From assembly GCA_012513725.1 (NCBI GenBank), contig JAAZBQ010000021.1, forward strand, positions 1 to 6,278: DNA of 6,278 nucleotides. The letters are read 5' to 3'. This stretch comes from Chloroflexota bacterium. GTDB taxonomy: Bacteria; Chloroflexota; Anaerolineae; UBA1429. Positions 1 to 6,278 of this stretch are shown in pieces (the first letter of the stretch is position 1; every line of letters starts with the position of its first letter). The notes under the pieces are model-generated. The model ran no database searches. It saw only the letters and a program-made list of their open reading frames with translations, and was not told the origin of the DNA. A program made the translations under genes and the position numbers.

Positions 1-2
1 TC

Positions 3-1313
3 GTCGTGGGCGGAGAGCCTCGGACCCTGCTGAACTATGCCGTGCCGATCCGCGACGAGCAGGAGCAGGTGGTGGGCGCCGTGGCGGTGCACGTGGATAT
101 CACCGCGCGCAAGCGGGCGGAGCGGGAGCTCCAGGCGCTGAACGAGATCCTCGAGGAGCGCGTCGCCCAGCGTACGAGCGAGCTGCAGGCTAGTGAGGCG
201 CGCTTCCGGGCCATCTTTGAGGAGGCCGCCCTGGGCATCGCTCTCACCGACCCGCAGGGGCGCATTACCCAGACCAACCCCGCCCTGCAGGCGATGCTGG
301 GATACCTACCCGAGGAACTGACCGGGCTGACGTACGACGCACTGTTCGAGCGTCACGCCGCCGGGGAGGACGGATCCCAGGATGCCCCCGCCCAGGAGGC
401 TGCCCTGTACGGCGAACTGCTGGCCGGGGCGCGCCAGTCGTACCGGCTGGAGCGGAGCCTCAGGCACCGAGATGGCCGGCCCCTGCGGGTGCGCGTGATG
501 GTCTCGCTGATCCGCGACCCGGCGGGCGTGCCGCGCTACGCCGTGCGCATGCTGGAGGACGTCACCGCGCAGCGGGAGACGCAGGCCGCCCTCCTGCAGG
601 CGGAAAAACTGGCCGTGACCGGCCGCCTGGCGGCGTCTTTTGCCCACGAGATCGGCAACCCGCTGCAGTCGATCCTCAGCGTGCTGAGCGTGTTGCGCGA
701 CGGGATGGCCGGCCAGTCGGAAGACCTACGCCTCCTGCAGGTGGCCGAGGAGGAGATCGTGCGCGCCTCTAACATCGTCCGGCAACTGCGCGACCTGCAC
801 CGGAGATCGGAGCCGGCGGAGCGGCGGCCGACGGATCTCCGGGAGCTGCTCGAGTCCTCCCTGCTCCTGACCCGGCAGCAGGCCAAGTCGCATGAGGTGG
901 CGGTGCACCTGGAGGTGGCGGAGGACCTCCCCCGGGTGCCACTGGCGGCAGACCAGATGCAGCAGGTGTTCCTGAACCTGATCCTGAACGGCATCGAGGC
1001 GATGCCAGGGGGCGGCGTGCTGCGGGTGCGCGCGGTGCGCACCCCGGGGCACAACGGGGCCGCCGACGGCGTACGTCTCGATTTCAGCGATACGGGCGCC
1101 GGGATCGCGCCAGAGGACCTGCCCCGTGTCTTTGAATCCTTCTACAGCACCAAGCCGTCGGGGCTGGGGCTGGGACTGTACGTCAGCCACGGGATCGTGC
1201 AGCAGCACGGGGGGCACATCACCGTGGAGAGCGCGCCGGGGCAGGGGACCACGTTCAGCGTGTGGCTACCGCTCTCGGCGCCGGGGGGTGATGTGGAGGC
1301 GAACGATGGATGA
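3..1313 (+). CDS. PAS-domain sensor histidine kinase, 5'-truncated by window edge
   Basis: This is the C-terminal part of a two-component sensor kinase, which autophosphorylates on His and passes phosphate to a response regulator outside the window. Numbering from the first in-frame GTG (position 6), residues 1-33 look like the last strands of a PAS/PAC unit ending in VDITARKRAE. A charged, probably coiled-coil linker (about 34-65) follows, then a complete second PAS domain (about 66-190, ending EDVTAQRE). The HisKA helix carries the phosphoacceptor in FAHEIGNP (H214). The ATPase domain shows the N box (N324, N328), G1 DTGAGI (362-367), the F box FESFYSTKP (376-384) and G2 GLGLGL (386-391). 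All catalytic boxes are intact and the FYSTKP-GLGLGL style is NtrB-like. No membrane segment is visible, so sensing may be cytosolic unless missing N-terminal sequence adds one. The GTG at 6 is not taken as the start because the PAS domain is cut there. The 3' end overlaps the pyrophosphatase gene. Confidence 0.93.
   Translation, partial: VVGGEPRTLLNYAVPIRDEQEQVVGAVAVHVDITARKRAERELQALNEILEERVAQRTSELQASEARFRAIFEEAALGIALTDPQGRITQTNPALQAMLGYLPEELTGLTYDALFERHAAGEDGSQDAPAQEAALYGELLAGARQSYRLERSLRHRDGRPLRVRVMVSLIRDPAGVPRYAVRMLEDVTAQRETQAALLQAEKLAVTGRLAASFAHEIGNPLQSILSVLSVLRDGMAGQSEDLRLLQVAEEEIVRASNIVRQLRDLHRRSEPAERRPTDLRELLESSLLLTRQQAKSHEVAVHLEVAEDLPRVPLAADQMQQVFLNLILNGIEAMPGGGVLRVRAVRTPGHNGAADGVRLDFSDTGAGIAPEDLPRVFESFYSTKPSGLGLGLYVSHGIVQQHGGHITVESAPGQGTTFSVWLPLSAPGGDVEANDG
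1295..1299 (+). promoter_or_regulatory. Ribosome binding site of the pyrophosphatase gene
   Basis: GGAGG lies inside the end of the histidine kinase gene, six bases before the ATG at 1306. It favours this ATG over the in-frame GTG at 1288 and ATG at 1291, which lie upstream of or beside the motif, and over the still longer open frame that begins inside the kinase domain. Confidence 0.7.
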
Positions 1314-1791
1314 CTCCCGAACGATCGAGGTGATCGTCGAGATTCCCCGCGGCAGCCGCAACAAGTACGAGATGGATCACGAGACGCACACCATCTACCT
1401 GGACCGGGTGCTGTACTCTTCCGTGCACTATCCCACCGACTATGGCTTTGTGCCCCACACCATGGCGGCCGATGGCGACCCGCTGGACGTACTGATCATC
1501 GTCGAGGAGCCGACCTTCCCGGGCTGCCGGTTGCGGGTGCGGCCGATCGGCGTGCTGCTGATGCGCGACGAGGCCGGCATCGACGAAAAGATCCTCGCCG
1601 TGCCGGTCGTCGATCCGCGCTTTGACAACGTTCGCGATCTATCGGATCTGGGCCCCCACTGGCTGGTGGAGATCGAGAACTTTTTCAACACCTACAAGCT
1701 GCTGGAGGACAAGCCCACCGAGGTGGAGGGCTGGCGCGGCCGCCGCGAGGCCCACGACGCGCTGGACCGCTACACGCTCCCGCAGGATTAG
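1306..1791 (+). CDS. ppa: Family I (soluble) inorganic pyrophosphatase
   Basis: The enzyme hydrolyses cytosolic pyrophosphate to two phosphates with Mg2+, pulling nucleic acid, aminoacyl-tRNA and other PPi-releasing syntheses forward. The protein is 161 residues, close to the usual bacterial family I length (about 160-180). The signature DGDPLDV is at 56-62. By comparison with the E. coli enzyme, essentially all active-site residues are present: K20, E22, R34, Y46, D56, D58, D61, D88, D93, K95, Y130 and K131. VEGW (140-143) near the C-terminus is also typical. Family I enzymes are usually homohexamers. The start is set by GGAGG six bases upstream. It overlaps the histidine kinase end by eight bases, implying co-transcription and translational coupling, and its stop overlaps the stop of the opposing oxidoreductase gene by four bases. 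I see nothing degenerate, so it should be active. Confidence 0.96.
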   Translation: MDDSRTIEVIVEIPRGSRNKYEMDHETHTIYLDRVLYSSVHYPTDYGFVPHTMAADGDPLDVLIIVEEPTFPGCRLRVRPIGVLLMRDEAGIDEKILAVPVVDPRFDNVRDLSDLGPHWLVEIENFFNTYKLLEDKPTEVEGWRGRREAHDALDRYTLPQD

Positions 1792-3056
1792 CCTCCTCCC
1801 CCCGCCGACGGCGCGCGGCGCAGCTCGGCGCCCTGGGCGATCAGGGTATCTTGCAGGGCGCGGACGTCCAGCCCGCGCGGAGGCACGCCCCCCTCGGCAG
1901 CCAGGGCGGCGGCGGCGCCGGCCGCCTGCCCGATGGCCATGATCGGGATCATGGCCCGGTGCGACTCGTAGGGTTCTTGCTCACTCGAGATGCAGCGCCC
2001 GGCCACCAGGAGACCCTCCACCCCCTGGGGAAGGAGGCAGCGGTAGGGGATGTCATAGCCCTCGTGGGTCAGGTAGCGGCGGTAGCCATAGTAGTGAATG
2101 ATGGCGCAGGAACTGATGGCCACCACGTCGTCGAACCGCCGCCCCTCCAGGGCGTCCTCGGCGGTGAGGGTATAGTCCCCGGCGATAAAGCGGGTCTGGC
2201 GGATGCCCAGGAGCGGGGGGGTCTCGATGATGCGAGCGCCGGCCAGCGCGGGGTCGCGGGCCTGCTTGGCCGCCAGGTCGTCGTACACGGCCAGGCGCGC
2301 CTGCACCTCGGCGCGGGAGAGGGCCTCGGCGTCGACGCCGTCGATGGCGCCCACCCCCGGCCCCCAGACCACGGCGTGCGTGCCGAAATCGCACGCATAG
2401 GGCGCCGGCGGGCGGTTCTCGCCAAAGGCGATGCGGTACATCAACGCGTCGGTCAGGCGGGGCGCCGCATCGCCGGCCGTCTGCCAGAACGGCGCCCCGG
2501 CCCGGGCGGCCAGGTCGCCGTCGCCGGAGGCGTCGACGAACGTGCGGGCGCGCAGCACCTGGCGGCCCGACTTGTTCTCCACGATGACGCCCCACAGCAC
2601 GCCCTCCTCGACGATGGCGTCGGCGAACCAGGTGTGCAGGAACAGCTCGACGCCCGCCTCGACGCACATCTTGAGGGCCACGTGCTTGAAGCGCTCGGTG
2701 TCGATGGCGTACGAGTACTCCATCTGCCCCGGGAGCGTGGGGTAGGCCTTTTGTGGGTAGGGGCTGCGACCCAGGCCGCCGCTCTCCTGAAGGCGCAGCA
2801 CGAGTTCCTCGGCGATGCCGCGGACCGTCTGGGTAGCGTCCGGCTCCACCTGGTTGCGAAAGCCGTTGATGCAGGCCATTAGTGAGGCGGTGGCGGTGCC
2901 GCCCAGGTAGCCAAAGCGCTCGACGAGGACGGTGCGCGCGCCGCTCCTGGCCGCGGCGATGGCGGCGGCCAGGCCAGCGGGCCCTCCACCCACCACCACG
3001 ACGTCTACATCGCGGACCACGGGGATCTGCCGGGCGGGTTCCGTGTAGGTGTCCAT
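1788..3056 (-). CDS. FAD-dependent oxidoreductase (FAD_oxidored type)
   Basis: A 422-residue flavoprotein with an N-terminal Rossmann FAD fold: GGGPAG at 23-28 and the ribose-binding acidic residue E46 in VLVERFGYLGG. GGTATASL follows at 52-59, then the mid-domain DASGDGDLA (175-183) and the C-terminal FAD segment LLVAGRCISS (349-358) with GQAAG (376-380). The IGVR-like GIRQTRFIAGDYTLTAED stretch (284-301) and IPYRCLLP (336-343) are typical of the bacterial family usually annotated simply as FAD-dependent oxidoreductase. The substrate is unknown. No signal peptide, membrane segment or iron-sulfur cysteine motif is seen, so a soluble cytosolic enzyme is likely. The start at 3056 is chosen because an AAAGGA-like site lies about seven bases upstream and the FAD fold begins shortly after it. 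The open frame continues 52 codons further upstream, but those residues look unlike the family. It is transcribed divergently from the thioredoxin-reductase-like gene. Confidence 0.9.
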   Translation of the reverse strand: MDTYTEPARQIPVVRDVDVVVVGGGPAGLAAAIAAARSGARTVLVERFGYLGGTATASLMACINGFRNQVEPDATQTVRGIAEELVLRLQESGGLGRSPYPQKAYPTLPGQMEYSYAIDTERFKHVALKMCVEAGVELFLHTWFADAIVEEGVLWGVIVENKSGRQVLRARTFVDASGDGDLAARAGAPFWQTAGDAAPRLTDALMYRIAFGENRPPAPYACDFGTHAVVWGPGVGAIDGVDAEALSRAEVQARLAVYDDLAAKQARDPALAGARIIETPPLLGIRQTRFIAGDYTLTAEDALEGRRFDDVVAISSCAIIHYYGYRRYLTHEGYDIPYRCLLPQGVEGLLVAGRCISSEQEPYESHRAMIPIMAIGQAAGAAAALAAEGGVPPRGLDVRALQDTLIAQGAELRRAPSAGGGG

Positions 3057-3114
3057 CGTATCGTCCTTTCCAGGGTGCCGCAGAACCTCCGGGGTGGAGG
3101 CCCGTGCGTGCCGT

Positions 3115-3143
3115 TTGACCGCAACGCCTTCCATCCGTACCAT
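3115..3143 (+). promoter_or_regulatory. Possible sigma-70-type promoter toward the thioredoxin-reductase-like gene
   Basis: TTGACC (3115-3120, one mismatch to TTGACA) is followed after exactly 17 bases by TACCAT (3138-3143, two mismatches to TATAAT). Transcription would start near 3150, giving a leader of about 200 bases before the ATG at 3353. The -10 element is weak, so this is a tentative call. Confidence 0.3.
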
Positions 3144-3339
3144 AGGCCAGGTCAGCATGTTACCATCCCGTGGGAGTTGCGCCCACCCGGAGCCGTTCGG
3201 CATGCAACCCACTGCACACTACCTTCCATCCCGACCCGCACGGCGCGGCGTCCGGCGCGTCTCGCGTGCGATGTCGCCCTGCCTCATGCTCCTGTCCCCC
3301 TGGCCTCACGGCGCCATCCCCTCGCGCAGGTCGGACCAT

Positions 3340-3345
3340 GGAGGT
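3340..3345 (+). promoter_or_regulatory. Ribosome binding site that decides the thioredoxin-reductase-like start
   Basis: GGAGGT lies seven bases before the ATG at 3353. It overlaps the end of an earlier in-frame ATG at 3338, which has only a weak AGGT upstream. The strong site therefore favours initiation at 3353, which also gives a protein of normal family length. Confidence 0.7.
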
Positions 3346-3352
3346 GCACACG

Positions 3353-4330
3353 ATGTCTGAAGAGAACGCCGTCCCGGCCGCAGAGACGGAGACCTACGAC
3401 GTGATCGTCATCGGCGGGGGGCCCGCGGGGGCCACTGCCGCCCTGTACGCGGCCCGGGCGGGCCTCAGCACCCTAGTGCTGGACAAGGGGCTCACCACCG
3501 GGGCCGCGGGGCTGGCCGGGCACATTGCGAACTATCCCGGCGTGCCGGGCACGGTGGCGGGAGCGGACCTCGTCGCCACGATGCGCCAGCAGGCCCAAGA
3601 AGCCGGCGCCCACCTCATGCAGGAAAAGGTCCTGATGACCATCCTGACGCCGCCGGTCAAGGAGGCCCACACCGGGCGGGGCGTCTACCGCGGGCGGACG
3701 GTCATCATCGCCACGGGGTCGATGGGCCGCGTGCACACGGTGCCCGGCGAGGAGCGCCTGCTGGGGCGGGGCGTCTCCTATTGCGCCACGTGCGACGGGG
3801 CCTTTTTCCGGGGGCAGCCCGTGGCCGTGATCGGCAACCACGACGAGGCCCTCGAGGAGGCGCTGTACCTGACCCGTTTGGCCAGCCACGTGTACCTCCT
3901 GGCGCAGACGTCCGACCTCCAGGCCGGCCCGGAGGTCGTGGCCCAGGCAGAGGCCGCGGAGAACCTGGAGATCCGCCTCGGGCACCGGGTCCGCGAGGTG
4001 CTGGGCGAGGCGGAGGTGGAGGGCCTCCACGTGGGTTCTGGAGACGGGGACGGCTATGTGCTGGAGGTATCCGCCGCCTTTGTCTATCTGCAGGGCAACC
4101 GCCCCATCACCGATTTCCTCTACGGCGAGCTGCCCACCACGGACGCCGGCTGCCTGGAGGTGGGGGAGATGATGGAGACCGCCATCCCCGGGGTGTTTGC
4201 GGTGGGCGACGTGCTCTGCACCCACGTCAAGCAGGTGGTCATCTCGGCCGCGGACGGGGCCAAGGCCGCCATGGCCGCCGAGCGCTTCCTGTCGGGTCGC
4301 CAGCGGCTGCGGCCCGATTGGTCGTCCTGA
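3353..4330 (+). CDS. Thioredoxin-reductase-like FAD protein lacking NADPH-binding signatures
   Basis: The product is 325 residues, the normal length of a low-molecular-weight thioredoxin reductase. It has the FAD fold GGGPAG (21-26), IIATGS (118-123), the redox-active pair C144/C147 in YCATCDG (143-149), and the C-terminal flavin motif GVFAVGD (280-286). These support disulfide reduction of a thioredoxin-like partner in the cytosol. However, the NADPH domain is altered. The canonical GGGNTA loop reads GNHDEA (161-166), and the HRRxxxR segment that holds the NADPH 2'-phosphate reads AQTSDLQ (184-190) with no arginine. The flavin-side GGQ turn also reads GAAG (50-53). By family knowledge, such proteins include reductases that do not use NADPH, for example ferredoxin-dependent flavin thioredoxin reductases. 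The donor here is therefore unknown, and NADPH is unlikely. No thioredoxin or ferredoxin gene is in the window. I withhold the symbol trxB for that reason. Confidence 0.88.
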   Translation: MSEENAVPAAETETYDVIVIGGGPAGATAALYAARAGLSTLVLDKGLTTGAAGLAGHIANYPGVPGTVAGADLVATMRQQAQEAGAHLMQEKVLMTILTPPVKEAHTGRGVYRGRTVIIATGSMGRVHTVPGEERLLGRGVSYCATCDGAFFRGQPVAVIGNHDEALEEALYLTRLASHVYLLAQTSDLQAGPEVVAQAEAAENLEIRLGHRVREVLGEAEVEGLHVGSGDGDGYVLEVSAAFVYLQGNRPITDFLYGELPTTDAGCLEVGEMMETAIPGVFAVGDVLCTHVKQVVISAADGAKAAMAAERFLSGRQRLRPDWSS

Positions 4331-4365
4331 ACGCCCAACGGTGGGGGATTGCGTCGCCGGCGGGA

Positions 4366-4394
4366 TTGACACCCGCGGGCCCTCGCCGTATTAT
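4366..4394 (+). promoter_or_regulatory. Strong sigma-70-type promoter for the kinase-like gene
   Basis: A perfect -35 TTGACA (4366-4371) is separated by the optimal 17 bases from TATTAT (4389-4394), one mismatch to TATAAT. The downstream bases (GGTAAAATG) form an unusually AT-rich patch in a GC-rich window. Transcription should begin near 4400-4401. The site begins 35 bases after the preceding stop codon, so the kinase-like gene appears to have its own promoter. The spacer contains the palindrome CCCGCGGG (4372-4379), which could be an operator or chance. Confidence 0.75.
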
Positions 4395-4400
4395 GGTAAA

Positions 4401-4576
4401 ATGTGCGCACGCGGCAGCGTGGCGCCGCGCCGAGCGCTGCTCCTCGCCCCCATGGGCGCTGCCACGCCAGTGGGCCTGCTCCTCCTGCCGGCCGCACCCA
4501 GAGGCTGGCGCGTGACGTCGTCATCCATCCTGTATCGCTACCGCTGACGATCCCAGCAGGGAGCCAAAGGAACCAG
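4401..4576 (+). other. Long 5' leader of the kinase-like gene, with a possible leaderless small ORF
   Basis: About 176 bases lie between the predicted transcription start and the kinase-like ATG. An ATG sits exactly at the predicted start (4401-4403) and opens a 48-codon frame ending at the TGA 4545-4547. Its product would begin MCARGSVAPRR and contain a hydrophobic middle. It could be a leaderless small or leader peptide, but codon bias alone cannot distinguish it from background. GGCAGCG (4413-4419) can pair with CGCTGCC (4457-4463) across a 37-base loop. I see no known riboswitch. Confidence 0.35.
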
Positions 4577-6278
4577 ATGCCCGAGTTGAGCCGTCTGCAT
4601 ACGCAGAATACCAGCGCCAGCCTCTTTGACGGGCGGTACCGCCTGGGAGATGGCCGCTGGGAGGGCGCCGTCGGCGTGGTGCGCGAGGCGTACGACACCT
4701 TGCACGACGACCTCCGCGTGGTCATCAAGCACCCCGATCCGTACCAGGGTCCCGAGGTGCGGGCCTACAAGGAGCAGTTGCTGAACCTGGAGGCCCAGGC
4801 CCTCGAGCGGCTCGATGCCCTGCCGCACATCTGCCGGATGCTGCACAGCGGCCGGGTGGGCAACGGCCCCGGGGCCTACCGCTATCTGGTGATCGAGTGG
4901 GCGGATGGTGAGCCGGTCGCGGCCATGCTGCAGGAGGCCTCGTATGAGGGGCGTTCGCTGCCCATCGGCACGCTGCTGACCATGCTGGTGCAGCTGGCCC
5001 GGGTCCTTGCCGAGGCCCACCTGCAGGGGCTGATCAACAACGATGTGGACGTCAAGCACCTGTACTGGAACGAGCAGGCGCGCAACCTGAAGGTCATCGA
5101 CTGGGGCAACGCCAAGTTCACCTCCAGCCCCGACTGGGCCTCCTTTTCGTTCCAGGACGACGTCGAGCAGTTTGCCGACGTGATGTACTGCCTGCTCACT
5201 GGGCGACAGGCCCTGGACGCCGATCGGCCCGACCTAGCCTTCTGGCAGGAGGCGCTGGCCGACGTCTTTCCGGTGGTCCGCGACGAACTGGCGCGCATCG
5301 GGAGCCAGGCCAGCCCGCCCCAGGCTGCCTACTCGCGCGCCGTAGAGTTGCGCGACGATCTAGAGGCCTGCCAGGCCCGCTTCCGCGAGTACCTCGCCGG
5401 TCCCCTGGGGCAGGTGGACGAGATGCTGGAGGAAGCCAGCCCCGAGGCGCTGGCGCGCGCGGAAGAGGTGCTCCAGGAACTCGCGGCCCTGGCCCCCGTT
5501 GACGACGATATCGTACGGCGCCAGGAAGCCCTGGCCCGCATTCGCCGGGAGCGCCGCGAGGCGGCCGCCATGCAGCTCGGCAGCGCCTACATCAAGGCCG
5601 AGTCGTGGCTGGACGCCGTCGAGGTGCTCTCGCGGACGTTCGGCCACCAGGCGCCGGCGGATAGCGCCCCGGGGTTGCTCCTGGCAGCCGCCAAGCTGGT
5701 GGACGCGCACCGCACCGGCCGCGACGAGGCCACCGAGCGGGCCTGGGCCAAGGCGGCCAAGTCTCTGGTGGATAGGCACCCCGAAGAGGCGGTAGACGCC
5801 TACCTGAGCGTGCCGCCCGAGGCGCTGGATACCACCGTGGAGCCGCTGCGCACCCTGTTGGCGCTCACCGATCGCTACGTGTTGCGCCACGAGCTGCGGG
5901 GCATCGTGCGCGACCTGGCCGATCTGCGCGATGCCGGCAAGCGGGATTCGGGCGCGGGGGGCAACTCTCACGGCAACGCGTCGCGAACGCCGACTACCGT
6001 CGTGGGGCGGGTGCACCGCGATCTGCGCCAGGCGCTGACGGGGCTGAACGCCTCCCCTGCGCACGATTGGGTGCAACAGCACGCTTGGTACACGCGGATC
6101 GCCGCGGCGCTGGACGTCGCCCGCCGCCTCCCGGGGCTGCCTGCGGGGCTCGAGGAGCACCTGGGGGCCTGCGCCGCGCGGGCGGCAGACGTCGTGGGCC
6201 ACTGCGAGGCCGCCGAGGAGGCCCTGGTCGCCGAGGCGTTCGACCGCGCCGCCGACGAGGTGGCCGCCGTGGTGCGCA
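4577..6278 (+). CDS. Divergent protein-kinase-like protein with long helical C-terminal region, 3'-truncated
   Basis: An open frame runs from ATG 4577 (AAGGA upstream, about five bases spacing) through the window end: 567 codons with no stop. Residues about 20-215 resemble a Ser/Thr kinase fold. They show a glycine-containing loop (LGDGRWEGAVG, 23-33), the ATP-anchoring lysine in VVIK (K51), a hinge-like YLVIEWADGEP (103-113), the catalytic-loop Asp in INND (D156) and the metal-site DWG (175-177). QDDVEQFADVMYCLLTGR (193-210) matches the helix F region. Deviations are strong: HRD reads NND, the usual DxKxxN becomes D156-V-D158-V-K160-H161, DFG is DWG, and only about 17 residues separate DWG from helix F, with no APE. 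The rest (about 250-567+) is Ala/Leu/Glu/Arg-rich helix, possibly TPR-like near 334-355, interrupted by a Gly/Ser/Asn-rich linker (about 453-474). No membrane segment is seen. It may be an atypical kinase or a pseudokinase scaffold; the partner is unknown. Confidence 0.8.
   Translation, partial: MPELSRLHTQNTSASLFDGRYRLGDGRWEGAVGVVREAYDTLHDDLRVVIKHPDPYQGPEVRAYKEQLLNLEAQALERLDALPHICRMLHSGRVGNGPGAYRYLVIEWADGEPVAAMLQEASYEGRSLPIGTLLTMLVQLARVLAEAHLQGLINNDVDVKHLYWNEQARNLKVIDWGNAKFTSSPDWASFSFQDDVEQFADVMYCLLTGRQALDADRPDLAFWQEALADVFPVVRDELARIGSQASPPQAAYSRAVELRDDLEACQARFREYLAGPLGQVDEMLEEASPEALARAEEVLQELAALAPVDDDIVRRQEALARIRRERREAAAMQLGSAYIKAESWLDAVEVLSRTFGHQAPADSAPGLLLAAAKLVDAHRTGRDEATERAWAKAAKSLVDRHPEEAVDAYLSVPPEALDTTVEPLRTLLALTDRYVLRHELRGIVRDLADLRDAGKRDSGAGGNSHGNASRTPTTVVGRVHRDLRQALTGLNASPAHDWVQQHAWYTRIAAALDVARRLPGLPAGLEEHLGACAARAADVVGHCEAAEEALVAEAFDRAADEVAAVVR

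Larger units (their letters stand above)
3057..3352. promoter_or_regulatory. Divergent intergenic region between two flavoprotein genes
   Basis: This 296-base stretch separates the start codons of two divergently transcribed flavoenzyme genes, so it must carry promoters for both unless transcription comes from elsewhere. I find one plausible plus-strand promoter (described separately), an AAAGGA-type ribosome site for the minus-strand gene beside 3057, and GGAGGT for the plus-strand gene at 3340-3345. I found no convincing minus-strand promoter, and no RNA gene or riboswitch fold that I recognise. The open frames crossing it in several phases look like GC-rich background and not genes. Confidence 0.6.

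Noticed and set aside
6..8. GTG as the start of the histidine kinase
   Set aside because: The frame is open to the window edge and the first residues already lie within the end of a PAS domain, so the true start is upstream of the window.
1851..2882. Long plus-strand open frame of 343 codons opposite the FAD oxidoreductase
   Set aside because: It is a GC-rich antisense shadow: its product has no recognisable motif, while the minus strand encodes a full flavoprotein with all family motifs.
3057..3212. In-frame extension of the FAD oxidoreductase by 52 codons upstream
   Set aside because: There is no family resemblance, and a good ribosome site sits directly before the ATG at 3056. The FAD fold begins at the usual distance from that start.
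3127..3231. Direct repeat CCTTCCATCC at 3127-3136 and 3222-3231 as an operator pair
   Set aside because: It is ten bases, C-rich, 95 bases apart and without dyad symmetry. Chance is a fair explanation in this composition.
3338..3340. Earlier ATG for the thioredoxin-reductase-like gene
   Set aside because: It has only a weak ribosome site and overlaps the strong GGAGGT that serves the ATG at 3353. It would add just five residues.
4331..4365. Possible terminator after the thioredoxin-reductase-like gene
   Set aside because: Only a short CGCCGGCG palindrome is present, without a stable stem or a T-run.
3473..4372. 299-codon minus-strand open frame opposite the thioredoxin-reductase-like gene
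   Set aside because: It is a His/Gly/Arg-rich shadow without motifs. The sense gene is unambiguous.
5360..6202. 280-codon minus-strand open frame opposite the kinase-like gene
   Set aside because: It is low-complexity Arg/Gly/Ala/Gln-rich translation with no domain. The plus-strand frame is open through the window end and has kinase motifs.

Overview
This is a GC-rich bacterial chromosomal window (visibly around two thirds G+C or more, not counted exactly). It holds five protein genes and no RNA gene, mobile element or CRISPR array that I can see. The gene style (GC-rich codons, strong GGAGG and AAAGGA ribosome sites, a NADPH-motif-less thioredoxin reductase, a DWG-type kinase-like protein) reminds me most of Chloroflexota or another deep-branching, possibly thermophilic GC-rich lineage. 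That placement is inference from memory and cannot be settled from the sequence alone.

Layout. Positions 3-1313 (+) hold the 3' part of a PAS-domain sensor histidine kinase whose start lies before the window. Its end overlaps the start of a family I inorganic pyrophosphatase (1306-1791, +), so the two are probably one transcript and translationally coupled. Converging on them is a FAD-dependent oxidoreductase (1788-3056, -), whose stop overlaps the pyrophosphatase stop by four bases. A 296-base divergent intergenic region (3057-3352) separates it from a thioredoxin-reductase-like flavoprotein (3353-4330, +). A 246-base gap follows, with a near-consensus sigma-70-type promoter (TTGACA, 17-base spacer, TATTAT) and a leader of about 176 bases. 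It leads into a large, open-ended kinase-like gene (4577 to past the right edge, +).

How the parts relate. The histidine kinase and pyrophosphatase form one unit, the divergent flavoproteins a second, and the kinase-like gene has its own promoter. No single pathway obviously unites them. The two most noteworthy proteins are the thioredoxin-reductase-like enzyme, which keeps the FAD fold and redox CATC but has lost both signatures of NADPH binding, and the kinase-like protein. The latter has a remodelled catalytic loop (NND instead of HRD, DWG instead of DFG), almost no activation segment and a helical C-terminal region of more than 300 residues. Either could be a less-described signalling or redox component.
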